Source of the DNA: Rodentibacter caecimuris
GTDB taxonomy: Bacteria > Pseudomonadota > Gammaproteobacteria > Enterobacterales > Pasteurellaceae
DNA: 64,000 bases
Direction of reading: 5' to 3'
Assembly (NCBI RefSeq): GCF_001019715.1
Contig: NZ_BBXJ01000001.1
Span: 1,798,001-1,862,000, forward strand
The notes under the pieces were generated by a model. That model had not been told where the DNA came from. It saw only the letters and a list, made by a program, of their open reading frames with translations, and did no database searches. The position numbers and the translations under genes are program-made. This document shows positions 48,706 through 58,562 of the stretch, one piece after another. The first letter of the stretch is position 1, and every line of letters starts with the position of its first letter.

Positions 48706-49590
48706 TTAATATAACAACCGACCTTTTACATTCTTAATATAATTTAGTGTAGTATTAGAAATAGTATATTTTCCTAACTTCCTTAATTCATAATGTACTT
48801 TTATTACACTCTTTAAGTTCCCTTCCATTCTTAATAAATAAAACAAAGACCAAATTATATTTGCACTATATCGGTAAGTTCTAGGCATATAACGATTTAA
48901 AACAATTAATTGATTACGATAACGAAAGAAATTCTCTTGTGTTTTGCTCATTCTGCCATTTGGCGAAACTTTGTGATAAATAACAATATCACTCGCATAT
49001 AATATCTGATAACCTTCCTCTAAAATTCTAAAAGAGAGATCTCTTTCTTCTCCACCATATAATCCCAGATCTTTAGGATAAAGCCCTGCTTTCTGATAAA
49101 CATCCTTTCTTATTGCATGCCCTGCTCCGATAAAATAATAAGTTAATAAATTCTGTGAAAAATCTAGTTTCTTATTACCATGTGGGATTTCGTGTGATAG
49201 TGCATTACGAGTAAAATAGTTTTTAATATTAAAAGCTAATGCTCCCAAGAGGGTATTATTTTCCATATAATCAATCACTTTTTTAATTAAAAAAGTGATA
49301 TCTTCAATTTCAATATCATCATCTAGTGTAATTAAGATATCACCTTGAGCCTTTTCGATTAATAAATTTCGCCCTTCTGCCACACCTAAATTCTCACCTG
49401 TATGAAAATATTTAAATAAAATGCTACTATTACTTTCTATGATAGAAGATAAAGCAGTTTCTAATTTTCTTTCTGAGTTATTATCAAGAAAAAGTAATTC
49501 TACCTGATTGCCTTGATATTTATTGATACATTGGAACGTTTCTAATACTTCTTGGTAACGTCCAAAGCTAATAATAAGTAATGAAATCAT
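48706..49590 (-). CDS. Glycosyltransferase family 2 (DDD-type)
   Basis: 294 residues of the GT-A fold. The nucleotide-sugar region is LFLDNNSERKLETALSS near 34-50, GENLGVAEGRNLLIEKAQGD near 65-84, and the metal-binding LDDDIEIED near 88-96. The later GGEERDLSFRILEEGY holds the base ED-like motif. Resembles rhamnosyl- or galactosyl-transferase types; the sugar cannot be assigned. Five bp after the next GT2 gene. Confidence 0.78.
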   Translation of the reverse strand: MISLLIISFGRYQEVLETFQCINKYQGNQVELLFLDNNSERKLETALSSIIESNSSILFKYFHTGENLGVAEGRNLLIEKAQGDILITLDDDIEIEDITFLIKKVIDYMENNTLLGALAFNIKNYFTRNALSHEIPHGNKKLDFSQNLLTYYFIGAGHAIRKDVYQKAGLYPKDLGLYGGEERDLSFRILEEGYQILYASDIVIYHKVSPNGRMSKTQENFFRYRNQLIVLNRYMPRTYRYSANIIWSLFYLLRMEGNLKSVIKVHYELRKLGKYTISNTTLNYIKNVKGRLLY

Positions 49591-49595
49591 ATCTT

Positions 49596-50348
49596 TTATT
49601 TTTTGTATTTAATAAATCCATTATAGGCATAGTGAAGAAAATAATAAATTGATTTTACTAAGCCTAATTTTTCTCTTTTAAAATAAATATTAAATGTCCA
49701 AATAGCACTTTTAAATTTATTTGATGAAACACTCATTTTTCCAATTCGAACAAAAGAACTTGGCTGATTACTATATAAAGTAGATTCTTCAATTTTTTTT
49801 AAACAATCTAAAAAGAAAGCATAATCTTCGTGTTTTATTTGGGGGAAGAGAAGATTTTTAATTTTATCTCTTCTAATCAACACCGTCATTATTTTGAATT
49901 GATTACCTTTTAGTAAAGTGTGATAGTCAATCTTTTCACTTGTCGTCACTGACTTTATTACCTTTCCTTCTAAATCACAAAAACTGTAATTTCCATGACT
50001 CATTATTAAATTATGCTTAAGCATAAAATTAAGCTGATGTGCTAACTTAGCTTTTTCAATAAAATCGTCACTATCTAAGAAAGTAATGTATTCTCCTTTT
50101 GCTTGACCTAAGCCAATATTTCTTGCCATTGCCGGTCCTTGATTACTAGATGTGAAGAAAAGTTTAATCCTTGGATCTTGGTTCATTATTTCTTTTATAA
50201 TATTTACGCTATTATCCGTTGAACCATCATCAACCGTAATAATCTCAATATTTGGATAAGATTGATTAAGGCAAGAATTTAATGCCTGAACAAGATAATC
50301 TGCCGAGTTATAAACTGGCATAATAATACTAATAAGTGGCTCGTTCAT
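49596..50348 (-). CDS. Glycosyltransferase family 2
   Basis: 250 residues. The typical GT2 opening [20 protein letters not shown] (residues 6-25) is followed by [13 protein letters not shown] near 35 and the DxD motif TFLDSDDF near 90-97. Shorter than many GT2 enzymes, with a basic C-terminal tail ([14 protein letters not shown]) likely to touch the membrane. It overlaps the end of the flippase gene by 20 bp. The sugar is unknown. Confidence 0.78.
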   Translation of the reverse strand: MNEPLISIIMPVYNSADYLVQALNSCLNQSYPNIEIITVDDGSTDNSVNIIKEIMNQDPRIKLFFTSSNQGPAMARNIGLGQAKGEYITFLDSDDFIEKAKLAHQLNFMLKHNLIMSHGNYSFCDLEGKVIKSVTTSEKIDYHTLLKGNQFKIMTVLIRRDKIKNLLFPQIKHEDYAFFLDCLKKIEESTLYSNQPSSFVRIGKMSVSSNKFKSAIWTFNIYFKREKLGLVKSIYYFLHYAYNGFIKYKK

Positions 50349-51546
50349 TTTTTTCTACTCTTTTTGTTATAATATACAGCACTGGTAAAATTCCTAAAGC
50401 TCCCAATATACTAGCATAAGGAACATAAATTACATCCGTAAAAATCAATCCCCCCAATGAGCTTAAATAAATTATTGTTGATAATATTGAACAAAATGAG
50501 ATTTCTTTAGTTTTACCACAATAAAACAAATAATTAACTAAAAATAGATATGGAATGCTTAAACTAGTAGAAAATAAAAATACAGTAATGTAATACTTAA
50601 CCCCTAGAAAATGCTCTCCTAATAAAAATAATACCCATTCTTCAGGTATAATTTGTGCAATCAACGATGGAATTGGTACAATCAAAAATGAATACAATGC
50701 CCAACGATGTAATTTACTTAGTGTTACTGTTCCTTTTTTTATATTTTCAAACAAATAAGGAACAAGTGCTTTATTTATTGCTAGAATAAATACTGATAAA
50801 ATAGAAGCAATTTGAGCTCCCATTGCATATAAACCAAGATCGCTTTCGTTAAAGCGGTGAAAAATAAAAACTCTATCTAATTGTCCTTTAATAAAGAAAC
50901 TACCATGATGGAAAATCATTGGGAGACCAAAAGAGATAATATATAAAAATGCAGTCTTATATTGTGAGAAAGTAAAGTTTTTATTATGACTACCTTTTCT
51001 ATAAATAAAATAGGCTAATAAAGCCACTAAAATATTACTAATTAAAATAGATAAAATACGTTTTTCAACTAGTTCTGTTTCATATATTTCCAGCATTAAT
51101 ATAGTTAATAATGCATTTGTAATACTGGATGTAATTTGAATCAAGGTATAAGGAATTGCCTGTTTCTGGCATTGCCTAATACTCAGTTGAACTGATAGAA
51201 ACACCTGAAACATTGCATTCAAAACTAAATAAAACATAATTTCTGAGTGCATTAGCCAACAAAAGAGTATTCCTATTCCACCAAGACAAAGCGTATATAC
51301 GTAACCTGTATTAATAACAAGATTCAAAGAACGCTTACCATAAACATAAAAATAGCGCGCAACAGCACCATCTTGGCTTAACCCAATAAAGATAACAAAC
51401 AATGCTAAGAGAGTTTGATAATAAGACAGCTCACCAAATCCCTCTACCCCTAATTTACGTGATAAATAAGGTAGTAATAGAAAAGGAATACATTTAGATG
51501 ATAGTTCACCAATAAGGTAAATCGAACTATCTTTAACAAGGCTCAT
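50329..51546 (-). CDS. wzx: Oligosaccharide-lipid flippase (Wzx)
   Basis: 405 residues with about twelve membrane helices. The N-terminus [20 protein letters not shown] and [19 protein letters not shown] are typical of the MOP-type polysaccharide exporters. It would move undecaprenyl-linked repeat units across the inner membrane. Overlaps neuC by 14 bp and the GT2 gene by 20 bp, which implies strict operon coupling. Confidence 0.82.
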   Translation of the reverse strand: MSLVKDSSIYLIGELSSKCIPFLLLPYLSRKLGVEGFGELSYYQTLLALFVIFIGLSQDGAVARYFYVYGKRSLNLVINTGYVYTLCLGGIGILFCWLMHSEIMFYLVLNAMFQVFLSVQLSIRQCQKQAIPYTLIQITSSITNALLTILMLEIYETELVEKRILSILISNILVALLAYFIYRKGSHNKNFTFSQYKTAFLYIISFGLPMIFHHGSFFIKGQLDRVFIFHRFNESDLGLYAMGAQIASILSVFILAINKALVPYLFENIKKGTVTLSKLHRWALYSFLIVPIPSLIAQIIPEEWVLFLLGEHFLGVKYYITVFLFSTSLSIPYLFLVNYLFYCGKTKEISFCSILSTIIYLSSLGGLIFTDVIYVPYASILGALGILPVLYIITKRVEKNERATY

Positions 51547-52717
51547 TTGTTATTCCCCATAGATCATAAAATCTTTTTGGCTCATTATTTTTATTATTTT
51601 GTAAGAAATTTTTAATTAGATAATAGGCTTTCTCGGCAGAATTTTCTTGATAATATGGGTTAACCATCAGAGGTAAACACGCTTGAAAATCATCAGAAAG
51701 TAATTTTTGAATGCCTTGTTCAATAGCAGTTTGATTACTTTCAACATCAACAACAGAGTCTCCCCTTACACGCCCCTCTTGGCGCTTTCCTATATTGACA
51801 GTACCAACTCCTAATGAAGGAGCTTCAAGTAACCCTGATGAGCTATTACCAATTAATCCTTTTGAATATTTGATTAAAGCTAAGTACTCTTCCGGTTTTA
51901 CCGACGTAAAAAATGCAAATTGATTCTCTTCAGTGTAGCTTTTTATTTTGGCAAAAATCACATCAGAGTGGGTATCAGAATTTGAACCGATAAAGACAAA
52001 TTGATAGTCTTGCTTGAAGCGATCAAGTGCTAAAAGTAGTTGCTCAACTTGCTCTTCTACAGACTGACCTGTTATAGTTTCTGGGTGAAATGCCACCATG
52101 AAATATGGCTTATTTTGTAAATTTAGCTCTGAGAATAACCGCTCTTTTGTTGGTAATGTTAGACTTAATCCATTTTCAGCACCTAATGAGCCGATATTAT
52201 GTACAGTTTCAGGTGCTTCACCCAACTGAATTACACGTTTACGATAAACTTCTGTTGCGGTTAAATGCAGTTTCGCCATTTTAGTAATACAATGGCGAAT
52301 AAATTCATCATAATTACCCAACGTTTGCTCACCACCATGTAAATGGATAAGTGGAATATTATGCGTTGCCGCTGCGGTTGCTACAGAAAGCATTTCATAA
52401 CGATCACCGAGAACCATTACTGCATCATAATAATGAGTTTGGAAGTGGTGACCAAACAAATCTAATGTATCTGCCATTGAGGTTAAAATGGTTTGATTAT
52501 TTTGGCTATCCAATTTAACGGCAATTTTTTCACTAATCCTAAACCCATCTTTCTCAATAATTTCTACAGTATTGCCATATTGTGGTTCAAGATGCATTGC
52601 GGTAACAATCAAGCTAAAATCTAACTCTTGATCTTCCTGTAAACGTTTTAATAAACGTTTTACAATGCCATACTCTGCACGTGAACCTGTTACATATGCA
52701 ATTCGTTTTTTAATCAT
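51533..52717 (-). CDS. neuC: UDP-N-acetylglucosamine 2-epimerase, hydrolysing (NeuC)
   Basis: 394 residues. It converts UDP-GlcNAc to N-acetylmannosamine and UDP, the entry step of sialic acid synthesis. Motifs: [19 protein letters not shown] near residues 8-26, [20 protein letters not shown] near 100-119, [20 protein letters not shown] near 123-142, and [20 protein letters not shown] near 290-309. It overlaps neuA by 4 bp and wzx by 14 bp. Of the same family as E. coli K1 NeuC (391). Confidence 0.92.
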   Translation of the reverse strand: MIKKRIAYVTGSRAEYGIVKRLLKRLQEDQELDFSLIVTAMHLEPQYGNTVEIIEKDGFRISEKIAVKLDSQNNQTILTSMADTLDLFGHHFQTHYYDAVMVLGDRYEMLSVATAAATHNIPLIHLHGGEQTLGNYDEFIRHCITKMAKLHLTATEVYRKRVIQLGEAPETVHNIGSLGAENGLSLTLPTKERLFSELNLQNKPYFMVAFHPETITGQSVEEQVEQLLLALDRFKQDYQFVFIGSNSDTHSDVIFAKIKSYTEENQFAFFTSVKPEEYLALIKYSKGLIGNSSSGLLEAPSLGVGTVNIGKRQEGRVRGDSVVDVESNQTAIEQGIQKLLSDDFQACLPLMVNPYYQENSAEKAYYLIKNFLQNNKNNEPKRFYDLWGITNEPC

Positions 52718-53973
52718 AATTCTGATTCAACAATTGTTCTTAATAATTTATAACCTTGTTCATTTAAATGTAAACCATCTTGGGTATAATCTAAATTTAG
52801 CTTGCCATATTGATCACTAAATGGTTTATCTAATGAAATCCATTGGATGTCTTTAAGATTTGTTTTTAGAAACTGATTCAGCTGCCTAATAACTTCATTA
52901 TCACGATCCACACGTAATGCAATAGGCGTGATTTCTAAGAAATAAAGTATAACATCGGGCTTAATATTTTTTAGCTTGTGAATGAGTAATTGAATATCTG
53001 CTAATACTTGTTCATTAGACCAGCCTGGATAAATAATATCATTGGTACCAAACATTAAGATAGCTTTATCACCAAGATGTTGAATTAGATTTTTATCTAA
53101 AATTAACTCAAGATATTGTTTTGTTGAAATACCAGCAATTGCAAGATTATTAACCACTTGATCATTAAGCTCTTCAACATTCCAGTAATCTAAAATAGAG
53201 TGCCCAATTAAACTGATTGCTTCCGTTTGACTGAAATTCTCTTTCTTAGCAGCAATAGTTTTTTTAATCGTTTCTAATAAGATTTTTTCTTTATTACGCT
53301 GTTGAAGAATAAAATAGAAATATTCAAAATCAAGACGATCATCAATATCAACAGAAACTTCTTTATCCATAAAATAAGCGATACATCTTTCACCATAAAA
53401 ATGTTTCTGTTTTAGATACGCTTGTGGTTTTGCGGAAAAAATTGCCCCATTTGGTGAAAATTCCGGATGATGCTGTTGACGTGTATAATTTGAATAATCA
53501 AGTTTAAAATTTTTTAAACTTTCATCCTCATCAATCTCACGGGTTAAAGTTGTTGGCTTATGAGCATCTGATACTGAAACTAAAAAATCAAACCTATCAA
53601 AATGTTGCTCAAATTTAGCATTTGCTTCTTGAATATGTTGCGATGTTCTTAATGGAGAAGTCGGTTGCAATAAAACAAAATAATCAAAATTAAGATGTTG
53701 ATATTTATCCAATACATCTTCAATCACCACAAAAGAGCTAGCCTTATCTGAAGCCAATTCTGCCGAACGTTTCACAAATTCAATAGGATAATGTGAAAGT
53801 AAATCAATATATTCTTGCGAATCAGTGCTTACAATAATTTTTTCAAATTCTGCACTCTCTAAAGCAGCCTCAATACTGTAAGCCATAACCGGTTTACCGT
53901 TTGCAAATAATACATTTTTATTTGGCAAACCTTTTGAACCAGATCTTGCAGTGATAATTGCAATTTTTTTCAT
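52714..53973 (-). CDS. neuA: Bifunctional CMP-sialic acid synthetase / SGNH sialate O-acetylesterase
   Basis: 419 residues from the ATG at 53973, the size of E. coli K1 NeuA. Residues 1 to about 225 are the cytidylyltransferase: ITARSGSKGLPNKNVLFANG (residues 7-26), LLQPTSPLRTSQHI near 101, and FSPNGAIF near 172. From about 245 an SGNH hydrolase domain follows: IGHS (256-259, nucleophile Ser), FGTND (308-312) and DGLH (399-402). It activates sialic acid with CTP and may remove O-acetyl groups. It begins 16 bp after neuB; the longer frame upstream overlaps neuB and is unsupported. The start region carries the degenerate uptake signal ACCGCTCTT. Confidence 0.92.
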   Translation of the reverse strand: MKKIAIITARSGSKGLPNKNVLFANGKPVMAYSIEAALESAEFEKIIVSTDSQEYIDLLSHYPIEFVKRSAELASDKASSFVVIEDVLDKYQHLNFDYFVLLQPTSPLRTSQHIQEANAKFEQHFDRFDFLVSVSDAHKPTTLTREIDEDESLKNFKLDYSNYTRQQHHPEFSPNGAIFSAKPQAYLKQKHFYGERCIAYFMDKEVSVDIDDRLDFEYFYFILQQRNKEKILLETIKKTIAAKKENFSQTEAISLIGHSILDYWNVEELNDQVVNNLAIAGISTKQYLELILDKNLIQHLGDKAILMFGTNDIIYPGWSNEQVLADIQLLIHKLKNIKPDVILYFLEITPIALRVDRDNEVIRQLNQFLKTNLKDIQWISLDKPFSDQYGKLNLDYTQDGLHLNEQGYKLLRTIVESEL

Positions 53974-53989
53974 AAATTTGACCGCTCTT

Positions 53990-55027
53990 TTATTCTTGAT
54001 TTTTGAAACGACTATCTTGAATAAGTTGATCTTCTTCAAAATCCATTTCAGCTTCTTTACCTAAAATATCATACCAAAACATAGGACTAATGCCGTTGCC
54101 TGGCCGCTTAGTCGTTAGGTTCTCAGTGGTATAAATTTCTCCTTTCTTAATTGGACATGCAGCAATGATGGATTTACGTGCAACAATCTTATTTTTTGCC
54201 TCTGACATAGTCACAATCTTTTCTGATGAACCAAGTGATTTTTCAACAGCACGAATACCTTCACAGAGTAATTTTAATTCTTCAGGTGTCACCGATGCTT
54301 TATGATCAGGACCTTCAAAATTTTTATCTAGCGTAAAGTGTTTTTCGATGAAAGTAATCCCATAAGGTACAGCAGCAATACCTGCAAAATATCCTATCGA
54401 ATGATCAGAAAAGCCTAAATTATAATCTGAGAATACTTCTTTTAATTGATGAAATGCATTTAAATTCACATCTTCATAAGATGTTGGATATTCTGTATTA
54501 CAATGAAGGATAGTAATATCTTTCTTTAAAATACCGTTTTTTTCTAACACGGCTAAGGCATCTTTTATTTCATCAATTGTTGCCATCCCAGTTGAAATTA
54601 CAATATTTTTACCTTCAATTGGTAAACAGGCTATTTTCTCTAAGTAGGGTAAATTGGTTAATTCACCTGATGGAATTTTCCAAACTTTTTGCTTTTCTCC
54701 CGCAAGAAAATCAATAGATTCCATATCAAACGGAGTAGAAAATACTTCCAAGTCAAGTGAACGGGCATAGATTTCCAACTTACGAAATTCATCATAAGGA
54801 AGTTCTAATTTTCGGGTCATTTCAAGCTGACTATCTCCGGTACCAGTGGTAACTTTTTGATATTCCGCCTTTGGAGCATATTTTGAAATTAATTTATCTG
54901 CTTTAAATGTTTGGAACTTAACGGCATCTACACCACATTCTTTAGCTACATCAACCATTTTCTTTGCTAATACGGGATCACCATTATGGTTACAACCAAT
55001 TTCTGCCACAATAAATACTTGACTCAT
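53990..55027 (-). CDS. neuB: N-acetylneuraminate synthase
   Basis: 345 residues. It condenses N-acetylmannosamine with phosphoenolpyruvate. The TIM-barrel part has VAEIGCNHNGDPVLAKKMV near residues 7-25 and VDAVKFQTFKADKLISKYAP near 33-52, with FSDHSIGYFAG near 199 and EKHFTLDKNFEGPDHKASV near 219. A C-terminal SAF (antifreeze-like) domain (from about 283: RKSIIAACPIKKGEIYT) completes the family architecture. Two bp after neuD. With NeuC and NeuA this gives full de novo synthesis. Confidence 0.95.
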   Translation of the reverse strand: MSQVFIVAEIGCNHNGDPVLAKKMVDVAKECGVDAVKFQTFKADKLISKYAPKAEYQKVTTGTGDSQLEMTRKLELPYDEFRKLEIYARSLDLEVFSTPFDMESIDFLAGEKQKVWKIPSGELTNLPYLEKIACLPIEGKNIVISTGMATIDEIKDALAVLEKNGILKKDITILHCNTEYPTSYEDVNLNAFHQLKEVFSDYNLGFSDHSIGYFAGIAAVPYGITFIEKHFTLDKNFEGPDHKASVTPEELKLLCEGIRAVEKSLGSSEKIVTMSEAKNKIVARKSIIAACPIKKGEIYTTENLTTKRPGNGISPMFWYDILGKEAEMDFEEDQLIQDSRFKNQE

Positions 55028-55029
55028 TT

Positions 55030-55662
55030 TTATTCAATTTCCTTAATCAATTTTGCGGGCACGCCTGCCACCACTGTTCGTGGTTTAACATTACGAATCA
55101 CTACAGCCCCAGCACCTACAACTGCGCTTTCGCCTATTCTCAATTGCCCTGTAACAACAGAGGAGCTTCCGATAAAACAATAATCTTCAACAATCACATC
55201 GCCATTTAACGTACTATTTGTGGAAATATTACTATGACTACCGATATAGCAACCATGTTCCACAAGAGATTTTGTGTTGATAATAACGTTATTGCCAACA
55301 GTAACACCACTATTAACAATTGCCATTTTTCCAACAAAAACACCTTTACCTAAGGTTGAATGATTAGAAATGATTGATGTTCTATCAATTACGTTAATAA
55401 CATCGCATTGATATTTTTCTAACTTTAAATATTTTTCTAAACGGTAGTTATTATTGCCAATACTAATGAAAAAACTATAATTACCTCTTTCTTTAAATTC
55501 ATCAATTGTTTTTGCAAGTACAGGATAGCCTAAATGAGTTGTTCCTTCAGGTTTGAAGTTATCAATAAACCCACAAAACTCATATTGAGAAATATCTAAA
55601 GAATCTAGTACTGATTTTGCATAACCACCCGCACCAATAAATATTACCTTTTTCTTCATCAT
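55030..55662 (-). CDS. neuD: Sialic acid O-acetyltransferase-type protein (NeuD)
   Basis: 210 residues: an N-terminal PglD-like Rossmann half (KKKVIFIGAGGYAKSVLDSL) and a left-handed beta-helix of hexapeptide repeats from about residue 95 (for example SNHSTLGKGVFVGKMAIVNS), ending VVAGVPAKLIKEIE. Such proteins are acetyl-CoA transferases; in E. coli K1, NeuD is needed for sialic acid production and NeuD-like proteins O-acetylate it. The start overlaps the wzz stop by 4 bp (ATGA). Confidence 0.85.
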   Translation of the reverse strand: MMKKKVIFIGAGGYAKSVLDSLDISQYEFCGFIDNFKPEGTTHLGYPVLAKTIDEFKERGNYSFFISIGNNNYRLEKYLKLEKYQCDVINVIDRTSIISNHSTLGKGVFVGKMAIVNSGVTVGNNVIINTKSLVEHGCYIGSHSNISTNSTLNGDVIVEDYCFIGSSSVVTGQLRIGESAVVGAGAVVIRNVKPRTVVAGVPAKLIKEIE

Positions 55663-56777
55663 TCTTTTCTGCTGTTTTGGAACACTAGACCGAATAAAAT
55701 AATCAACGTGGATAGAATTACCCCAATAATAAATCCAATTACAATAATTAACGCTTTCTTAGGCTTATCCTTCACCACTGGATAATCAGGAGAAGCCTGA
55801 TAGCTAAATGTATTTGCTTTAGCTTCTTTTACTTTGCTTAATAATGGTCCCAATTCTTCTAGCTGTGCAGTAACTTGATAATATTTCGGTGGATATACAA
55901 CTGCTTCTTGATTTAATACATCAATTTGGGCTTTTAAATATTTTTCACCTAGCATAAACAGATATGTACCATCGCTCAACTTAGAATCGGAAAGAGGCAA
56001 TTTTACCTCTGACATAGCAAGAGCTTGAAGAGCATTATCGCTTGTTGAGCTAAATGATTTTGCATAGTCTTTAATATCTGCTTTTTGAGCAATTCTCAAT
56101 GCATTATTTAAGTTTTCTAGTTGAACCTTTTTTTGAATAGCAAGATCTCGCTCAAATTTTGTTTTTTCATAGGTTAAATCAGAAAGCACCTCATTAAAGT
56201 CAATGAGAAAATTCTCAACTTCAAGTTGATAAGCCTCTTTTCCTGCAAAGCTAATAAATTGTTGTAATGTTTCTTGCGCTTCAATTGGTGTTTCAGCAAT
56301 AAACTTTATTCTACGTCCTAATAAATCCGGCTCTTTTTTAGGATCCGGTTTAGTAATATTAATATCTTTAGTAATGAGGTCGGAGAGAATAAGTCGTTTA
56401 GCTTTCTCTTCTTTCCCCCCTGAAATTTGTTGATAAACGTCTGACTGTTCAAAAAAAGTTTCGCGCGTATCTAAAGATTCAGACATCAGATTAAATTTGT
56501 CAAATAACGATTTTCTCAATCCATTTGCGTCGAACTCTTGTCCTAAGATCCGAGCATATTCTTTGCGAATATTGAAATACTCACCTAAATCAGAAATTTT
56601 GGGCTCTATCACTTCTGCTTTAGAAGTCCACTGCTCTTTTGCAGTAAACGCATACACACCTGCAATTAAAGTGCATATAAATGCAGAAAGTAGAATCCAA
56701 ATTTTTTTATTCCATAAAACTTTAATCAATTCAATGAGCTCAATCTCATCATTATTAGTTATACTCGTACTATTCAC
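55659..56777 (-). CDS. wzz: Chain-length determinant protein (Wzz)
   Basis: 372 residues with the Wzz/PCP1 layout: an N-terminal helix (KIWILLSAFICTLIAGVYAF, residues 25-44), a large periplasmic alpha-helical domain, and a C-terminal helix (KALIIVIGFIIGVILSTLII, near 339-358) next to the Pro-rich SPDYPVVKDKPKKA. It sets the modal length of the polymer. The start codon is GTG with GAGGA seven bases upstream. First gene of the 12-gene operon; no JUMPstart/ops element is visible before it. H. influenzae has a wzz at the same place, after glnA. Confidence 0.87.
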   Translation of the reverse strand: MNSTSITNNDEIELIELIKVLWNKKIWILLSAFICTLIAGVYAFTAKEQWTSKAEVIEPKISDLGEYFNIRKEYARILGQEFDANGLRKSLFDKFNLMSESLDTRETFFEQSDVYQQISGGKEEKAKRLILSDLITKDINITKPDPKKEPDLLGRRIKFIAETPIEAQETLQQFISFAGKEAYQLEVENFLIDFNEVLSDLTYEKTKFERDLAIQKKVQLENLNNALRIAQKADIKDYAKSFSSTSDNALQALAMSEVKLPLSDSKLSDGTYLFMLGEKYLKAQIDVLNQEAVVYPPKYYQVTAQLEELGPLLSKVKEAKANTFSYQASPDYPVVKDKPKKALIIVIGFIIGVILSTLIILFGLVFQNSRKE

Positions 56778-56889
56778 TGTAAAATCCTCTATCTAGTGGT
56801 TATTCCATAGTATCACGTCGGGTATGATAGGCTATATTATTCTCCTTCACAAGGATAAAAAATGTAAATGGATGTAAAAGAAAAGTAAA

Positions 56890-56917
56890 AAAGTGCAGTC
56901 AAAATCAACCGCACTTT
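56890..56917 (-). terminator. Terminator of glnA (imperfect uptake-signal dyad)
   Basis: AAAGTGCAGT (56890-56899) pairs with ACCGCACTTT (56908-56917) with one mismatch. On the minus strand the stem is followed by TTTACTTTTCTTTT. The right arm is an exact uptake signal; the left arm has one change. Confidence 0.72.
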
Positions 56918-56948
56918 CTTTGCTCAATATACAATTTTCTAGCCCAAA

Positions 56949-58367
56949 TTACGCATAATACATCTCAAACTCTACCGGATGCGGGGTCATATTCAAACGT
57001 TCTACTTCCTTGCGTTTAATGCCGATGAAAGCTTTCACAAACTCTCTGCTAAATACATTACCGTGGGTTAAGAACTCGTAATCCTTCTCTAAAGCATTCA
57101 ATGCTTCTTCAAGTGAGCTTGCTACGGCAGGAATGTCTTTAAGTTCTTCCGGTGGTAAATCGTAAAGGTTTTTATCCATCGCATCACCCGGGTGGATTTT
57201 ATTCACGATACCGTCTAACCCCGCCATTAATAAAGCGGCAAATGCAAGATATGGGTTTGCCATTGGATCAGGGAAACGGGCTTCAATACGAATCGCTTTC
57301 GGGCTTGTCACTGCGGGAATACGGATTGAGGCGGAACGGTTACTTGCCGAATACGCCAATAGTACCGGAGCTTCATAACCCGGCACTAAGCGTTTATAAG
57401 AGTTGGTACTTGGATTTGTAAACGCATTTAAAGCTTTGGCATGTTTGATAATACCACCGATATAGTAAAGTGCGGTTTCAGAAAGCCCTGCATATTTATC
57501 ACCTTGAAAGATGTTTTTGCCATCTTTACTTAATGACATATTACAGTGCATACCCGAACCATTGTCGCCGGTGATTGGTTTAGGCATAAAACACGCAGTT
57601 TTACTATGTTCAAGTGCGACATTTTGCACTACATATTTATAAATTTGGGTTTCATCCGCTTTTAAGGTAAGGCTATTAAATTTTGTTGCGATTTCATTTT
57701 GACCTGCTGTCGCAACTTCGTGGTGATGTGCTTCGATCACTAAACCGAGTTCTTCCAAAATTAAGCACATTTCAGAGCGAATATCATGGGCTGAATCAAT
57801 TGGTGCAACCGCACAATAACCGCCTTTCTTAAGTGGGCGGTAAGCATTATTGCCGCCTTCATATTTTTTATTGGTATTCCAAGCAGCTTCCACATCATCA
57901 ACGGAAAAAGAAGCACGGTTCATAGACACATCAAAACGCACATCATCAAATAAGAAAAATTCCGGCTCCGGCCCGAAAAATGCTTGATCTGCAATACCGG
58001 TAGAACGCATATAATTTTCAGCACGAATAGCAATAGAGCGGGGATCACGATCATAACTCTGCATAGTCGTCGGTTCATATACACTACAACGCAGAGAGAG
58101 AGTTGGAATTTGAGCAAACGGATCAACCACAGCGGTTTCTGCCATTGGCATTAACAGCATGTCGGCCTTATTAATTGTTTTCCAACCTTCCACGGATGAA
58201 CCATCAAACATTTTACCATCTTCAAATATGTCTTCATCAATAAGACTAACTGGAATAGACACGCCGTGTTCTTTACCTTTTATATCAGTGAATCGAAGAA
58301 TGACAAATTTAATATCATTTTCTTCAATTAACTTGAATACATTTGCGATAGCGTTTGCGTTTGACAT
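56949..58367 (-). CDS. glnA: Glutamine synthetase, type I
   Basis: 472 residues, the length of the E. coli enzyme (469). It makes glutamine from glutamate, ammonia and ATP. Motifs: [20 protein letters not shown] near 25-44, the [10 protein letters not shown] entry near 53, the [18 protein letters not shown] stretch near 371, and the adenylylation loop [15 protein letters not shown] near 400 with its Tyr, so control by GlnE is likely. Transcribed divergently from typA, with wzz downstream after a terminator. Confidence 0.96.
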   Translation of the reverse strand: MSNANAIANVFKLIEENDIKFVILRFTDIKGKEHGVSIPVSLIDEDIFEDGKMFDGSSVEGWKTINKADMLLMPMAETAVVDPFAQIPTLSLRCSVYEPTTMQSYDRDPRSIAIRAENYMRSTGIADQAFFGPEPEFFLFDDVRFDVSMNRASFSVDDVEAAWNTNKKYEGGNNAYRPLKKGGYCAVAPIDSAHDIRSEMCLILEELGLVIEAHHHEVATAGQNEIATKFNSLTLKADETQIYKYVVQNVALEHSKTACFMPKPITGDNGSGMHCNMSLSKDGKNIFQGDKYAGLSETALYYIGGIIKHAKALNAFTNPSTNSYKRLVPGYEAPVLLAYSASNRSASIRIPAVTSPKAIRIEARFPDPMANPYLAFAALLMAGLDGIVNKIHPGDAMDKNLYDLPPEELKDIPAVASSLEEALNALEKDYEFLTHGNVFSREFVKAFIGIKRKEVERLNMTPHPVEFEMYYA

Positions 58368-58562
58368 AGGGAACCCTCTATTTTGCTGTGTAAATATGAT
58401 TGAAATAAGCGTGCATTATAACGTAATCCCATCGACTTTTCATTGGATTTATTTTTCAGATTTAGCGTAGCGGGCAATATAAAAGTCATGTATAATCCCT
58501 GCCCTTTCGTGCGTGAAACCTTGTTTTACACACTCTACATCTTTAATAACTCTGAATGAACA

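Noticed and set aside
52715-54039. Longer NeuA start 22 codons upstream (MKKINLFKIV)
   Set aside because: It would overlap neuB, is not conserved in the family, and MKKIAIITARSGSKG is the standard start.
56778-56948. A JUMPstart/ops element ahead of the glycan operon
   Set aside because: I looked for GGCGGTAG in the wzz leader and did not find it.
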